This document shows positions 9,019-15,664 of a stretch of DNA of 47,192 nt, in pieces (the first letter of the stretch is position 1; every line of letters begins with the position of its first letter). A program made the translations under genes and the position numbers. The notes below the pieces were generated by a model. The model was not told where the DNA came from, searched no databases, and was given only the letters and a program-made list of their open reading frames with translations. The DNA comes from an uncultured Flavobacteriales bacterium (GTDB taxonomy: Bacteria; Bacteroidota; Bacteroidia; Flavobacteriales_G; Salibacteraceae), in assembly GCA_913020435.1 (NCBI GenBank), contig CAJVZZ010000019.1, forward strand, positions 1-47,192, in the 5' to 3' direction.

Positions 9019-9285
9019 TTACTTAAGTAAATCTCCTTTGTAAGGAAGAATAGCCAAATGACGAGCACGCTTTACAGCTGAAGCTACTTTTCTTTGGTAT
9101 TTTAGAGAAGTTCCAGTAATTCTTCTTGGAAGTAATTTCCCTTGATCGTTTACAAATTTCATAAGGAAATCACCATCCTTATAATCGATATATTTAATTC
9201 TGCTTTTTCTAAATCGGCAAAATTTTTCTTTAGTAATTTCAATGTTGATAGGCGTTAAATACCTAATATCTCCTTGTTGTGCCAT
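9019..9285 (-). CDS. rpsR: 30S ribosomal protein bS18
   Basis: bS18 is a small platform protein that heterodimerises with bS6. The 88-residue sequence shows the family core IKYIDYKDGDFLMKFVNDQGKLLPRRITGTSLKYQRKVASAVKRAR in segments such as LLPRRITGTSLKYQRKVA and the C-terminal HLAILPYKGD. The second gene of the operon, it lies 25 bases after rpsF. In Bacteroidota bS18, bS6 and bS21 together occlude the anti-Shine-Dalgarno, which agrees with the lack of SD sites in this window. Confidence 0.97.
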   Translation of the reverse strand: MAQQGDIRYLTPINIEITKEKFCRFRKSRIKYIDYKDGDFLMKFVNDQGKLLPRRITGTSLKYQRKVASAVKRARHLAILPYKGDLLK

Positions 9286-9310
9286 TATCTTTTTCTTTTT
9301 GGGTTAAAAA

Positions 9311-9673
9311 TTAAGCTTTAGCATCCGCTTTCGGAGCAGCTTTTTTGCCTCTATTAATTCTGCTTTCAGCAAAAGCAATAGAGTGTTTGTCCATTCTAAC
9401 GCTTAAAAATCGCATGATTTTTTCGTCGCGCTTCATGTCCAATTCTAGTTTTGCAATTTCTGCACCTTCCAACTCATACTCGAACAAGTGGTAAAAACCA
9501 GTTGTTTTTTTCTGAATTGGGTAAGCAAGCTTTCGCAAACCCCAATTGTCATTAAGAGTAATTTTAGCACCTAAGCCTTTTAAAGTGGCTTCATACTTTT
9601 TTACTGTTTCCTTTACCTGGTCATCAGATAAAACGGGAGTTAAAATGAAAACAGTTTCGTACCTATTAATCAT
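9311..9673 (-). CDS. rpsF: 30S ribosomal protein bS6
   Basis: bS6 binds the central domain of 16S rRNA together with bS18. The protein (120 residues) opens INRYETVFILTPVLSDDQVKETVKKYE and contains WGLRKLAYPIQKKTTGFYHLFEYE and a conserved region ending FLSVRMDKH. The tail is basic and alanine-rich (RGKKAAPKADAKA). It is the first gene of the rpsF-rpsR-rplI operon, with a minus-7 box and a hairpin directly upstream. Confidence 0.97.
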   Translation of the reverse strand: MINRYETVFILTPVLSDDQVKETVKKYEATLKGLGAKITLNDNWGLRKLAYPIQKKTTGFYHLFEYELEGAEIAKLELDMKRDEKIMRFLSVRMDKHSIAFAESRINRGKKAAPKADAKA

Positions 9674-9705
9674 AGTTTAAATGAATTTGTTTACTAATTT
9701 ATTTT

Positions 9706-9723
9706 CTGAATCCTAGAATTCAG
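9706..9723 (-). promoter_or_regulatory. Hairpin at the predicted 5' end of the rpsF mRNA
   Basis: On the minus strand CTGAAT - six-base loop - ATTCAG forms a perfect 6-bp stem starting about where transcription should begin (the minus-7 box ends at 9728). It may stabilise the mRNA end or take part in S6:S18 autoregulation. The CCG typical of the S6:S18-binding motif lies just upstream (9724-9727) and may not be transcribed, so this assignment is only a suggestion. Confidence 0.35.
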
Positions 9724-9727
9724 CCGG

Positions 9728-9735
9728 CAAAAGTA
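9728..9735 (-). promoter_or_regulatory. Minus-7 box for the rpsF-rpsR-rplI operon
   Basis: The minus strand reads TACTTTTG followed by C, identical to the gatB and rimO boxes. It lies 55 bases upstream of the rpsF ATG (9673). Confidence 0.6.
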
Positions 9736-9918
9736 CTCTTTTAAAGTAGGTTTTACAAGGGTTTTTGATTGTAAAATGCTCGATTTTTATGGTGTAATTA
9801 ATAACTATTAAAGTTCAGTGTTTACGGGCAATTGTTCTGATTCAATTGAAAAATATAAACTGAATAACTTGTTGACAAATTAATACGCTATGAAATGAGG
9901 CTGGACAACACATTCGGT

Positions 9919-9926
9919 TAAATTTG
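9919..9926 (+). promoter_or_regulatory. Minus-7 box for dnaX
   Basis: TAAATTTG matches TAnnTTTG and lies 16 bases before the dnaX ATG at 9943, predicting a leader of about ten bases. Confidence 0.5.
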
Positions 9927-9942
9927 TCAACTGCAGAGTCCT

Positions 9943-11019
9943 ATGGAAAATTATGTCGTTTCAGCTAGAAAGTATCGCCCACAAACATTTGATGATGTAG
10001 TCGGACAAGCGTCCATTACCCGTACGTTAGAGAATGCGATCAAAAACAATCACTTAGCTCAGGCCTTTTTGTTTTGTGGTCCGAGAGGGGTAGGTAAAAC
10101 TACTTGCGCTAGAATTTTGGCCAGAAATATTAATGAAGAAGTTGGAGTTTCAGCAGAAGAGGATTTTGCATTTAATATTTTCGAGCTGGATGCGGCCAGT
10201 AATAATTCTGTTGAGGATATTCGACACTTAATCGATCAAGTTCGAATTCCTCCACAAATTGGGAAGTACAAGGTATTTATAATTGATGAGGTTCACATGC
10301 TTTCTTCTCAAGCATTTAATACTTTTCTAAAGACGTTAGAAGAACCTCCTGCCCACGCTATCTTTATTCTTGCAACCACTGAGAAGCATAAGATACTTCC
10401 TACAATTCTCTCTCGTTGTCAAATTTTTGATTTTCGAAGAATTGAAATTCCAGACATTATTCTTCAACTGGAAAGTGTAGCTAAAAAAGAAAAAATTCAA
10501 GCAGATCATGACGCTTTGCATATCGTAGCTCAAAAAGCAGATGGTGCCATGCGAGATGCACTTTCAATATTTGATCAGTTAGTAAGCTTTTGCGGCAACA
10601 AGCTTACTTACAGTGATGTTATAGAGAACTTGAATGTTCTTGACTACGATTATTATTTCCGAATTACTGAGGCAATGGCTACAGCAGACATAGCTAAGTC
10701 TCTTGTTATTTTTGATGAAATTCTTGAAAAAGGATTTGATAGCCATCATTTTGTCAACGGTTTAGCCGATCATTTTAGAAATCTAATGGTGTGCAAAGAT
10801 CCCCAGACAATTGAATTATTACAAGTGGGAAAAGCCATTAGTGATAAGTACAGAGACCAGAGTAAACTATTGGAGGTTGACATTTTGTTGTATGCTTTAA
10901 AAATAACAGCCAAATGTGATGTTCAATTTAAAATGAGTCAAAATAAACGGCTCTTAGTTGAGCTTTGCCTGATGCAACTGTGTTCTATTAAGGAAGCGGT
11001 TGAAAAAAAAAAGGCCTAG
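9943..11019 (+). CDS. dnaX: DNA polymerase III gamma/tau, frame-0 product (gamma-like)
   Basis: DnaX is the clamp-loader ATPase subunit of the replisome. The 358-residue frame-0 product has Walker A GPRGVGKTT (K52), Walker B FIIDEVHML, and sensor-1/SRC region TTEKHKILPTILSRCQIFDFRRI, followed by the lid and collar domains. The usual four-cysteine zinc module between Walker A and LDAASNNS is replaced by a short acidic stretch (EEVGVSAEEDFAF), as I recall for flavobacterial DnaX. The frame ends at TAG 11017-11019, right after an A10 run, at the point where tau-specific sequence would begin. The remaining 222 codons continue in the -1 frame. Taken alone this is gamma-sized. Either the shift is programmed or the A run carries an error or mutation. 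Confidence 0.93.
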   Translation: MENYVVSARKYRPQTFDDVVGQASITRTLENAIKNNHLAQAFLFCGPRGVGKTTCARILARNINEEVGVSAEEDFAFNIFELDAASNNSVEDIRHLIDQVRIPPQIGKYKVFIIDEVHMLSSQAFNTFLKTLEEPPAHAIFILATTEKHKILPTILSRCQIFDFRRIEIPDIILQLESVAKKEKIQADHDALHIVAQKADGAMRDALSIFDQLVSFCGNKLTYSDVIENLNVLDYDYYFRITEAMATADIAKSLVIFDEILEKGFDSHHFVNGLADHFRNLMVCKDPQTIELLQVGKAISDKYRDQSKLLEVDILLYALKITAKCDVQFKMSQNKRLLVELCLMQLCSIKEAVEKKKA

Positions 11020-11048
11020 CTTATCTCATTCTTGAAGAAGAAGAGCTA
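10990..11048 (+). promoter_or_regulatory. Candidate programmed -1 frameshift/slippage site in dnaX
   Basis: Ten A residues (11003-11012) followed by GG contain, in the correct phase, the heptamer A AAA AAG (11007-11013), the same slippery site used in E. coli dnaX. A Shine-Dalgarno-like AAGGAAG (10990-10996) ends ten bases upstream, and a weak stem TAGCT (11017-11021) / AGCTA (11044-11048) lies downstream. The frame-0 stop comes one codon after the heptamer. Long A runs also allow transcriptional slippage, as in Thermus dnaX. Confidence 0.6.
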
Positions 11049-11684
11049 TTCGAAATCTTATTAAAACCCAATAATATTTCTTTAATTGAACCTCCTAAGG
11101 TTCAAACCGAATTGTCTGCAACCGCAACCTCAGATAACAGTAAGGAAAAGACTTCCAATCCAACCAATTCTGATTCAAAACCAGTATCGGTAAAGAAACG
11201 AGTTAAGATTGATGCAGGATTCCAATCTGGAATGATATCTATAAAAGGTTTTAAGAAAAAAACTGAACAAGAATCAGCTAAAAAAACGGAAGCCGAAGAT
11301 TTAAAAGGAAAACCAACAACTGCTTTTAGCGAAGAAGATTTCGTTTCCGCTTGGAACAAATATATCGTCTTGCTTAAAGAAACGGGTAAATCCAGTTTCG
11401 CAAGTACAATGGAGGTTGGAGCACCTACATTGGATGGTGAAGACGTAATGGTAGAAATTGAAAATACTGTTCAGGAAAATGAGTTGAACACAGAAAAGGC
11501 CGAATTACTTGGGTTTCTAAGGTCCACATTAAACAACTATTCTATTCAGTTGAAATACAATAAGGTAGCAGTGAAAGAGCAAACTAATTACTACACGAAC
11601 AGGGATCGATTTAATAGGCTAGTTGAATTAAACCCAACATTATTAGAGCTGAAAAAACGTTTTAATTTAGAGACGGATTATTAG
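11013..11684 (+). CDS. dnaX: dnaX continuation in the -1 frame (tau C-terminal part)
   Basis: From GGC at 11013 the -1 frame stays open for 223 codons. It begins GLAYLILEEEELFEILL, then a Ser/Thr/Lys-rich linker (residues about 35-110, basic KKRVKIDAGF and IKGFKKKTEQE), then a folded-looking C-terminal part (FSEEDFVSAWNKYIVLLKETGK ... YYTNRDRFNRLVELNPTLLELKKRFNLETDY). The FxxxWxxYxxxL pattern and the closing NPxLxxLKKRFxLExxY are typical of the Bacteroidota DnaX C-terminus. Joined to frame 0 by a -1 shift the protein would be 580 residues, a normal tau length. An internal TTG at 11112 could be read as a separate start, but the 33 in-frame codons before it favour a joined protein. Confidence 0.8.
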   Translation, partial: GLAYLILEEEELFEILLKPNNISLIEPPKVQTELSATATSDNSKEKTSNPTNSDSKPVSVKKRVKIDAGFQSGMISIKGFKKKTEQESAKKTEAEDLKGKPTTAFSEEDFVSAWNKYIVLLKETGKSSFASTMEVGAPTLDGEDVMVEIENTVQENELNTEKAELLGFLRSTLNNYSIQLKYNKVAVKEQTNYYTNRDRFNRLVELNPTLLELKKRFNLETDY

Positions 11685-11720
11685 CAAAACGGTTGATTAG
11701 TTACATAAATTGCCACATTA

Positions 11721-11767
11721 AAAAAGCCCTTCCGTCCTGATAGCTATCGGGATGGAAGGGCTTTAAA
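11721..11767. terminator. Long bidirectional terminator after dnaX
   Basis: The stem AAAAGCCCTTCC / GGAAGGGCTTT encloses a second, inner palindrome CCTGATAGCTATCGGG, so the whole folds as one long hairpin. It lies between dnaX and the convergent small secreted-protein gene. The inner sequence is a frequent palindrome in Bacteroidota intergenic DNA. Confidence 0.8.
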
Positions 11768-11788
11768 GCTCATTTTATAAAAGCGGTT

Positions 11789-12016
11789 TTAGCTTGCTTT
11801 CTTTCCAGCACAGCAACCTGAACCAGCTGCTTTTCCTTCACAACCTTTTTTGGTCGTTTCGGCTTTTTTATCTTTTTTAGATTTCTTTTTGTCGCCTTTT
11901 TTAGTTGCAAATTCAGTTGAAGTAGTTTCATTTGAATTCACACAGTTAAATGCAGATACAGTTGTATAACTGAATAAAGCTCCTGCCATTAAGGCTATTG
12001 TAAAATATTTTTTCAT
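11789..12016 (-). CDS. Small secreted Lys/Cys-rich protein
   Basis: This 75-residue protein has a clear signal peptide (MKKYFTIALMAGALFSYTTVSA) and a short mature chain of about 50 residues. The mature part is dominated by lysine (KKGDKKKSKKDKK) and ends with a cysteine/glycine cluster (GCEGKAAGSGCCAGKK) that could bind metal. I chose the ATG at 12016 over the in-frame start at 12040, because the latter lies inside the TATATTTG box (12045-12038) that would drive the gene. Similar tiny Lys-rich CC-tailed proteins occur in Flavobacteria without known function. It converges on dnaX across the long hairpin. Metal binding is inference only. Confidence 0.7.
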   Translation of the reverse strand: MKKYFTIALMAGALFSYTTVSAFNCVNSNETTSTEFATKKGDKKKSKKDKKAETTKKGCEGKAAGSGCCAGKKAS

Positions 12017-12037
12017 GATATTGATTTTAGTAACACC

Positions 12038-12045
12038 CAAATATA
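12038..12045 (-). promoter_or_regulatory. Minus-7 box for the Lys/Cys-rich protein gene
   Basis: The minus strand reads TATATTTG, 22 bases upstream of the ATG at 12016. It decides that start over the upstream in-frame start at 12040. Confidence 0.6.
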
Positions 12046-12140
12046 CATTAGTTGCTAATTCAAAATAGGTATCATTTATTACATAAGGTTAAAATTAGAT
12101 TTGATTGAGCAAACTGCAGATAACCTTAAAGGCAAATTTT

Positions 12141-12148
12141 TACATTTG
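12141..12148 (+). promoter_or_regulatory. Minus-7 box for the rhomboid operon, predicting a leaderless mRNA
   Basis: TACATTTG ends four bases before the ATG at 12153. With the usual spacing the transcript would start at or next to the initiation codon. Confidence 0.55.
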
Positions 12149-12152
12149 CCAA

Positions 12153-12761
12153 ATGTCAATTACGCTTATAATTATCGGTATTACGGCACTTGTGTCTTTT
12201 AACTGCTTCAGCAATAGATCCTTGTTTGATAAGCTGAAGTTTAATGCATATGCTATAGCACAGCAAAAACAATGGTACCGCCTTTTTAGCCATGCTTTGG
12301 TTCATGGAGATTGGATGCATCTGGGTGTGAACATGTTTGTACTATGGAGTTTTGGTTCTTCAGTAGAACGCTATTTTACAGCCTATTTCGGGTTCAAAGG
12401 AACGGTTCTTTTCATCATTCTTTACCTCGGAGGAGTCGCATTTGCGAGTGTTTCGGCATTGATAAAACACAAAGACAATTATTATTATAATTCAGTCGGT
12501 GCCTCTGGCGCAGTAGGTGCAGTTCTGTTTGCTAGTATACTATTGAATCCAATGAGTTCTATCTATTTGTTTTTTATACCTATTGGAATTCCTGCATTTA
12601 TTTTTGGTCCTATGTACATTGCATACGAAGTGTATATGGCAAAAAGATCTAATGATAATATAGCACATGATGCTCATTATTGGGGAGCTGTATTTGGCTT
12701 TATCTTACCTATATTATTTGAACCTAAACTGTTTGTGGTTTTTCTAGAGCAAGTCTTTTAA
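12153..12761 (+). CDS. Rhomboid-family intramembrane serine protease
   Basis: Rhomboids cleave transmembrane proteins within the bilayer. The 202-residue protein has about six hydrophobic helices and the key motifs HALVHGDWMHLGVNMFVLWSFG (L1 loop/TM2 region), GASGAVG with the nucleophile S118, and AHYWGAVFG with the probable catalytic H175. The open frame extends upstream to 12105, but the ATG at 12153 is preferred because it follows a TACATTTG box that the longer form would span, and it begins the first membrane helix. It is first in a tight group with the phosphatase at 12765 (3-base gap) and the PLP enzyme at 13247. The substrate is unknown. Confidence 0.88.
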   Translation: MSITLIIIGITALVSFNCFSNRSLFDKLKFNAYAIAQQKQWYRLFSHALVHGDWMHLGVNMFVLWSFGSSVERYFTAYFGFKGTVLFIILYLGGVAFASVSALIKHKDNYYYNSVGASGAVGAVLFASILLNPMSSIYLFFIPIGIPAFIFGPMYIAYEVYMAKRSNDNIAHDAHYWGAVFGFILPILFEPKLFVVFLEQVF

Positions 12762-12764
12762 AAT

Positions 12765-13247
12765 ATGAGAAAGATTATTTTTTTAGATCGAGATGGTGTT
12801 GTAAACGTTGAAAGAGGTGACTACACATGGAAGGTGGATGATTTTGAATTTACTCAAAACTTATTTGAAGCTTTGGGTAATTTCTCGGAAAAAGGATATT
12901 CATTTGTCATTATCACCAATCAAGGGGGAATCGCTAAAGGTTTGTATGGACATGAGGATGTTCTTCGATTGAATACCATTATAGCTAAAGAATTTGAAAA
13001 TCATAATTTAGAATTACTTGACATTTATTATTCGCCTTACCATTCAGACTTTTCAAAGTCACTAAGTCGAAAACCTGATAGTCTTATGCTCGAAAAAGCA
13101 ATTGATCGATACGGCATAGATGTTTCTAACAGTTATATGATTGGAGACAGTGAAAGAGATATTTTAGCAGCCCAAAAAGTTGGAGTAAAAGGAATATTGA
13201 TTGCAGCGAATTCAAGTTTAACGCGTATATTAGATCAAATAAAATAG
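12765..13247 (+). CDS. gmhB: HAD-IIIA phosphatase, GmhB-like (D,D-heptose bisphosphate phosphatase)
   Basis: GmhB-type HAD enzymes remove the 7-phosphate of D-glycero-D-manno-heptose 1,7-bisphosphate in LPS heptose synthesis; relatives act on histidinol phosphate. Motif 1 is FLDRDGVVN with nucleophile D8 and acid/base D10. Motif 2 is FVIITNQGGIAKG, and motif 3/4 are KPDSLMLEKA and MIGDSERDILAAQKVG. The length of 160 residues is close to the family. The four-cysteine zinc loop of E. coli GmhB is absent: the matching region reads YYSPYHSDFSKSLSRKP. Substrate specificity is therefore less certain. Its stop overlaps the next start by one base (TAGTG). Confidence 0.8.
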   Translation: MRKIIFLDRDGVVNVERGDYTWKVDDFEFTQNLFEALGNFSEKGYSFVIITNQGGIAKGLYGHEDVLRLNTIIAKEFENHNLELLDIYYSPYHSDFSKSLSRKPDSLMLEKAIDRYGIDVSNSYMIGDSERDILAAQKVGVKGILIAANSSLTRILDQIK

Positions 13248-14095
13248 TGAAACTGTTATTACATAACGGAAAATTAATTTCAGAAAGCACCTTTAATGGG
13301 CTCAATCGTGGTATGTATTATGGCGATGGTTTTTTTGAAACCATTCGATTTATTAATGGCAATGTTCACTTAATTGATATTCATCAAAAGCGAATGGATA
13401 TAGCATTTGTTGAACTCGGGCTCAAGAGAACGGCTTCTCTTTCAAGGTTAGAATTAACTAAAAGCTTTAGAAAATTAGCTGCGGCGAATGAACTGGATAA
13501 TGGTAAAATTAGACTAACGATTTTCCGGAAATGGGGAGGGACTTTTATTCCGGAGAGTGATGATTGTGATTGGATTGCAGAGCTTAGTCCTATTAAAAAC
13601 AGAGACTTTCAACTGAATCGAAAAGGCTTGCTTATTGACATTTATAAAAAAGAGAAAAAGTGGAGCGAATCTGCTAAATCTTTTAAATCTTTAAATGCAT
13701 CATTTTATGTGAATGCTGGACGATTTGCTCGTGAAAAAAGAGTTGATGAAGCATTTGTGTTAAACGAGAAAAATGAAATTATTGAATCGTTGTATTCAAA
13801 TATTTTCTATCAAAAAAAGGATCAACTATACACTCCACCAATCGAAGGTGGTGGTTTGCCGGGCATAATGAGGGCCTATGTAATTCATGTTTTGCAAAAG
13901 CAAGGAGTGGTGGTATTTGAAAAACCTCTTTTGGAAGATGAATTACACGAAGTTGATGAGTTGTTTTTGACAAATTCTATTCGAGGAATTCAATGGGTTG
14001 GAGGTTATAAAGCCAAACGATTTTACAGCAGGCACATCCGAGAATATTCCAATTATCTAAATAGAACGCTGTCAAAAGCACTTGCGATAAAATAG
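13247..14095 (+). CDS. Class IV PLP enzyme (branched-chain aminotransferase / aminodeoxychorismate lyase type)
   Basis: Fold-type IV PLP enzymes include branched-chain and D-amino acid aminotransferases and PabC. The N-terminus has the family pattern LHNGKLISESTF...NRGMYYGDGFFETIRF. The PLP-lysine should be in KSFKSLNASFYVNA. The C-terminal half has DEAFVLNEKNEIIESLYSN and GGGLPGIMRAYVI. The length (282 residues) suits either PabC or a D-amino-acid/branched-chain enzyme, and sequence alone does not decide. It starts with GTG at 13247, overlapping the upstream stop; an ATG start would remove conserved residues. It is last in the rhomboid-gmhB group. Confidence 0.85.
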   Translation: MKLLLHNGKLISESTFNGLNRGMYYGDGFFETIRFINGNVHLIDIHQKRMDIAFVELGLKRTASLSRLELTKSFRKLAAANELDNGKIRLTIFRKWGGTFIPESDDCDWIAELSPIKNRDFQLNRKGLLIDIYKKEKKWSESAKSFKSLNASFYVNAGRFAREKRVDEAFVLNEKNEIIESLYSNIFYQKKDQLYTPPIEGGGLPGIMRAYVIHVLQKQGVVVFEKPLLEDELHEVDELFLTNSIRGIQWVGGYKAKRFYSRHIREYSNYLNRTLSKALAIK

Positions 14096-14141
14096 AAATA
14101 AACAAGCCTTTTTTCTGATTAAATAAATCCATCTAACCGAC

Positions 14142-14149
14142 TACTTTTG
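14142..14149 (+). promoter_or_regulatory. Minus-7 box for rimO, predicting a very short leader
   Basis: TACTTTTG followed by C, ending nine bases before the ATG at 14159. Transcription should begin about five bases upstream of the start codon. Confidence 0.6.
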
Positions 14150-14158
14150 CAGGCGCTT

Positions 14159-15469
14159 ATGAAAACAAAAACACTTAAGAAAAACAAGGTGAATGTAGTA
14201 ACCTTGGGTTGTTCCAAAAATATTTTTGACTCTGAAGTTTTGATGAGTCAATTGAAGGCCAACAAGTTCGATGTACAACACGAAAGCAATGATGGTGAAG
14301 CTTCTACGGTAATAATTAATACCTGTGGTTTTATCGATAATGCAAAACAAGAATCCATTGATACTATTCTTGGTTGGGCAGATGCCAAAAAGAACGGAGA
14401 AGTAGACAAGGTTATGGTAACCGGTTGTTTGAGTGAGCGTTATAAAGATGAGCTAGCTGGTGAAATACCAGAAGTTGATGCTTGGTTTGGAACTCGCGAA
14501 TTGCCCCGCTTACTTAAAACTTTAAAAGCAGATTACAAACACGAATTAGTAGGAGAACGTTTATTAACGACTCCGTTGCATTACGCATATTTCAAAATAG
14601 CTGAAGGCTGCGACCGACCTTGCGCTTTTTGTGCAATTCCTTTAATGAGAGGAAAGCATGTTTCTACTCCAATGGATCAGCTGTTGAAAAACGCTAAGAA
14701 TTTGGCTGCTGGCGGAACCAAAGAATTGATTCTTATTGCTCAAGACTTAACGTATTACGGATTAGATATTTATAAGAAGCGTAACTTGTCGGAGTTGATG
14801 TCAAGATTAGCTGAAATAGAAGGTATCGATTGGATTCGACTACAATATGCTTATCCCTCTGGTTTTCCAATGGATATACTGGATGCGATGAATGAAAACG
14901 ATAATGTATGTAAGTATTTGGACATGCCATTGCAACACGCTAGTTCTAGTATGCTGAAATCAATGAAGCGCGGAATAAATCGAGAGAAAACAGATGCGTT
15001 AATAAAGAATATTCGAGAAAAGGTTCCTGGCATTGCGTTAAGAACCACTTTGATTACTGGATTCCCTGGAGAAACGGAAGCCGATTTTCAAGAAATGTTG
15101 GAATGGATTAAGGAAACTCGATTCGAAAGATTAGGTTGTTTCACTTATTCTCACGAAGAAAATACGAGTGCTCACGGTTTGGTTGATAATGTACCACCAG
15201 AAGTAAAACAAGATAGAGCCAATCAAATAATGGCTCTGCAGAGTGGAATTTCAATGGAATTGAATCAAGCTAAAGTTGGTAAAACTTACAAAGTCTTATT
15301 TGATAGAGTAGAAGGCGATTACTTTATTGGCAGAACGCAATACGATTCTCCTGAAGTGGATAACGAAGTATTAGTGCATAACAAGGATGGCTTTGCTAGA
15401 ATTGGCGACTTTGCCAATGTAGAGGTAACTGATGCTGAGGAATTTGATCTGTTTGGAAAGATCGTTTAA
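14159..15469 (+). CDS. rimO: Ribosomal protein uS12 methylthiotransferase
   Basis: RimO is a radical-SAM enzyme with two iron-sulfur clusters that methylthiolates the conserved aspartate of ribosomal protein S12. The N-terminal MTTase domain shows TLGCSKNIFDSEVL, INTCGFIDNAKQES and VTGCLSERY, giving the three cysteines of the auxiliary cluster. The radical-SAM motif is CDRPCAFC (C151, C155, C158). Further motifs are LRTTLITGFPGETEADF and a C-terminal TRAM domain (about residues 370-436). The 436-residue length is normal. I start at ATG 14159; an in-frame TTG at 14147 lies inside the minus-7 box. Confidence 0.95.
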   Translation: MKTKTLKKNKVNVVTLGCSKNIFDSEVLMSQLKANKFDVQHESNDGEASTVIINTCGFIDNAKQESIDTILGWADAKKNGEVDKVMVTGCLSERYKDELAGEIPEVDAWFGTRELPRLLKTLKADYKHELVGERLLTTPLHYAYFKIAEGCDRPCAFCAIPLMRGKHVSTPMDQLLKNAKNLAAGGTKELILIAQDLTYYGLDIYKKRNLSELMSRLAEIEGIDWIRLQYAYPSGFPMDILDAMNENDNVCKYLDMPLQHASSSMLKSMKRGINREKTDALIKNIREKVPGIALRTTLITGFPGETEADFQEMLEWIKETRFERLGCFTYSHEENTSAHGLVDNVPPEVKQDRANQIMALQSGISMELNQAKVGKTYKVLFDRVEGDYFIGRTQYDSPEVDNEVLVHNKDGFARIGDFANVEVTDAEEFDLFGKIV

Positions 15470-15664
15470 TTCTATTGCTGATAAGCTTTTTCAGTTTCCT
15501 GATTATGTCTGTTTAGGTCCAATTTCATTCCATTGAAGGGTTTTGTGTCTCCTTTGTTTTTTGGTCATTCTGAATTTTTTTAGAAAATCCATGTAAACGA
15601 TCTTATTTGAGATGCTGAAAATGAATTCAGTGCGTCTCAGCAGTATCATTAAACACCATTTTAA

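Noticed and set aside
11112-11684. Separate gene of 190 residues starting at TTG 11112
   Set aside because: The same frame is open and protein-like back to the A10 run, and the content matches a DnaX C-terminus, so it is treated as part of dnaX.
14147-14158. TTG start for rimO giving MQAL...
   Set aside because: The codon is part of the TACTTTTG promoter box; the ATG at 14159 gives a normal RimO N-terminus.
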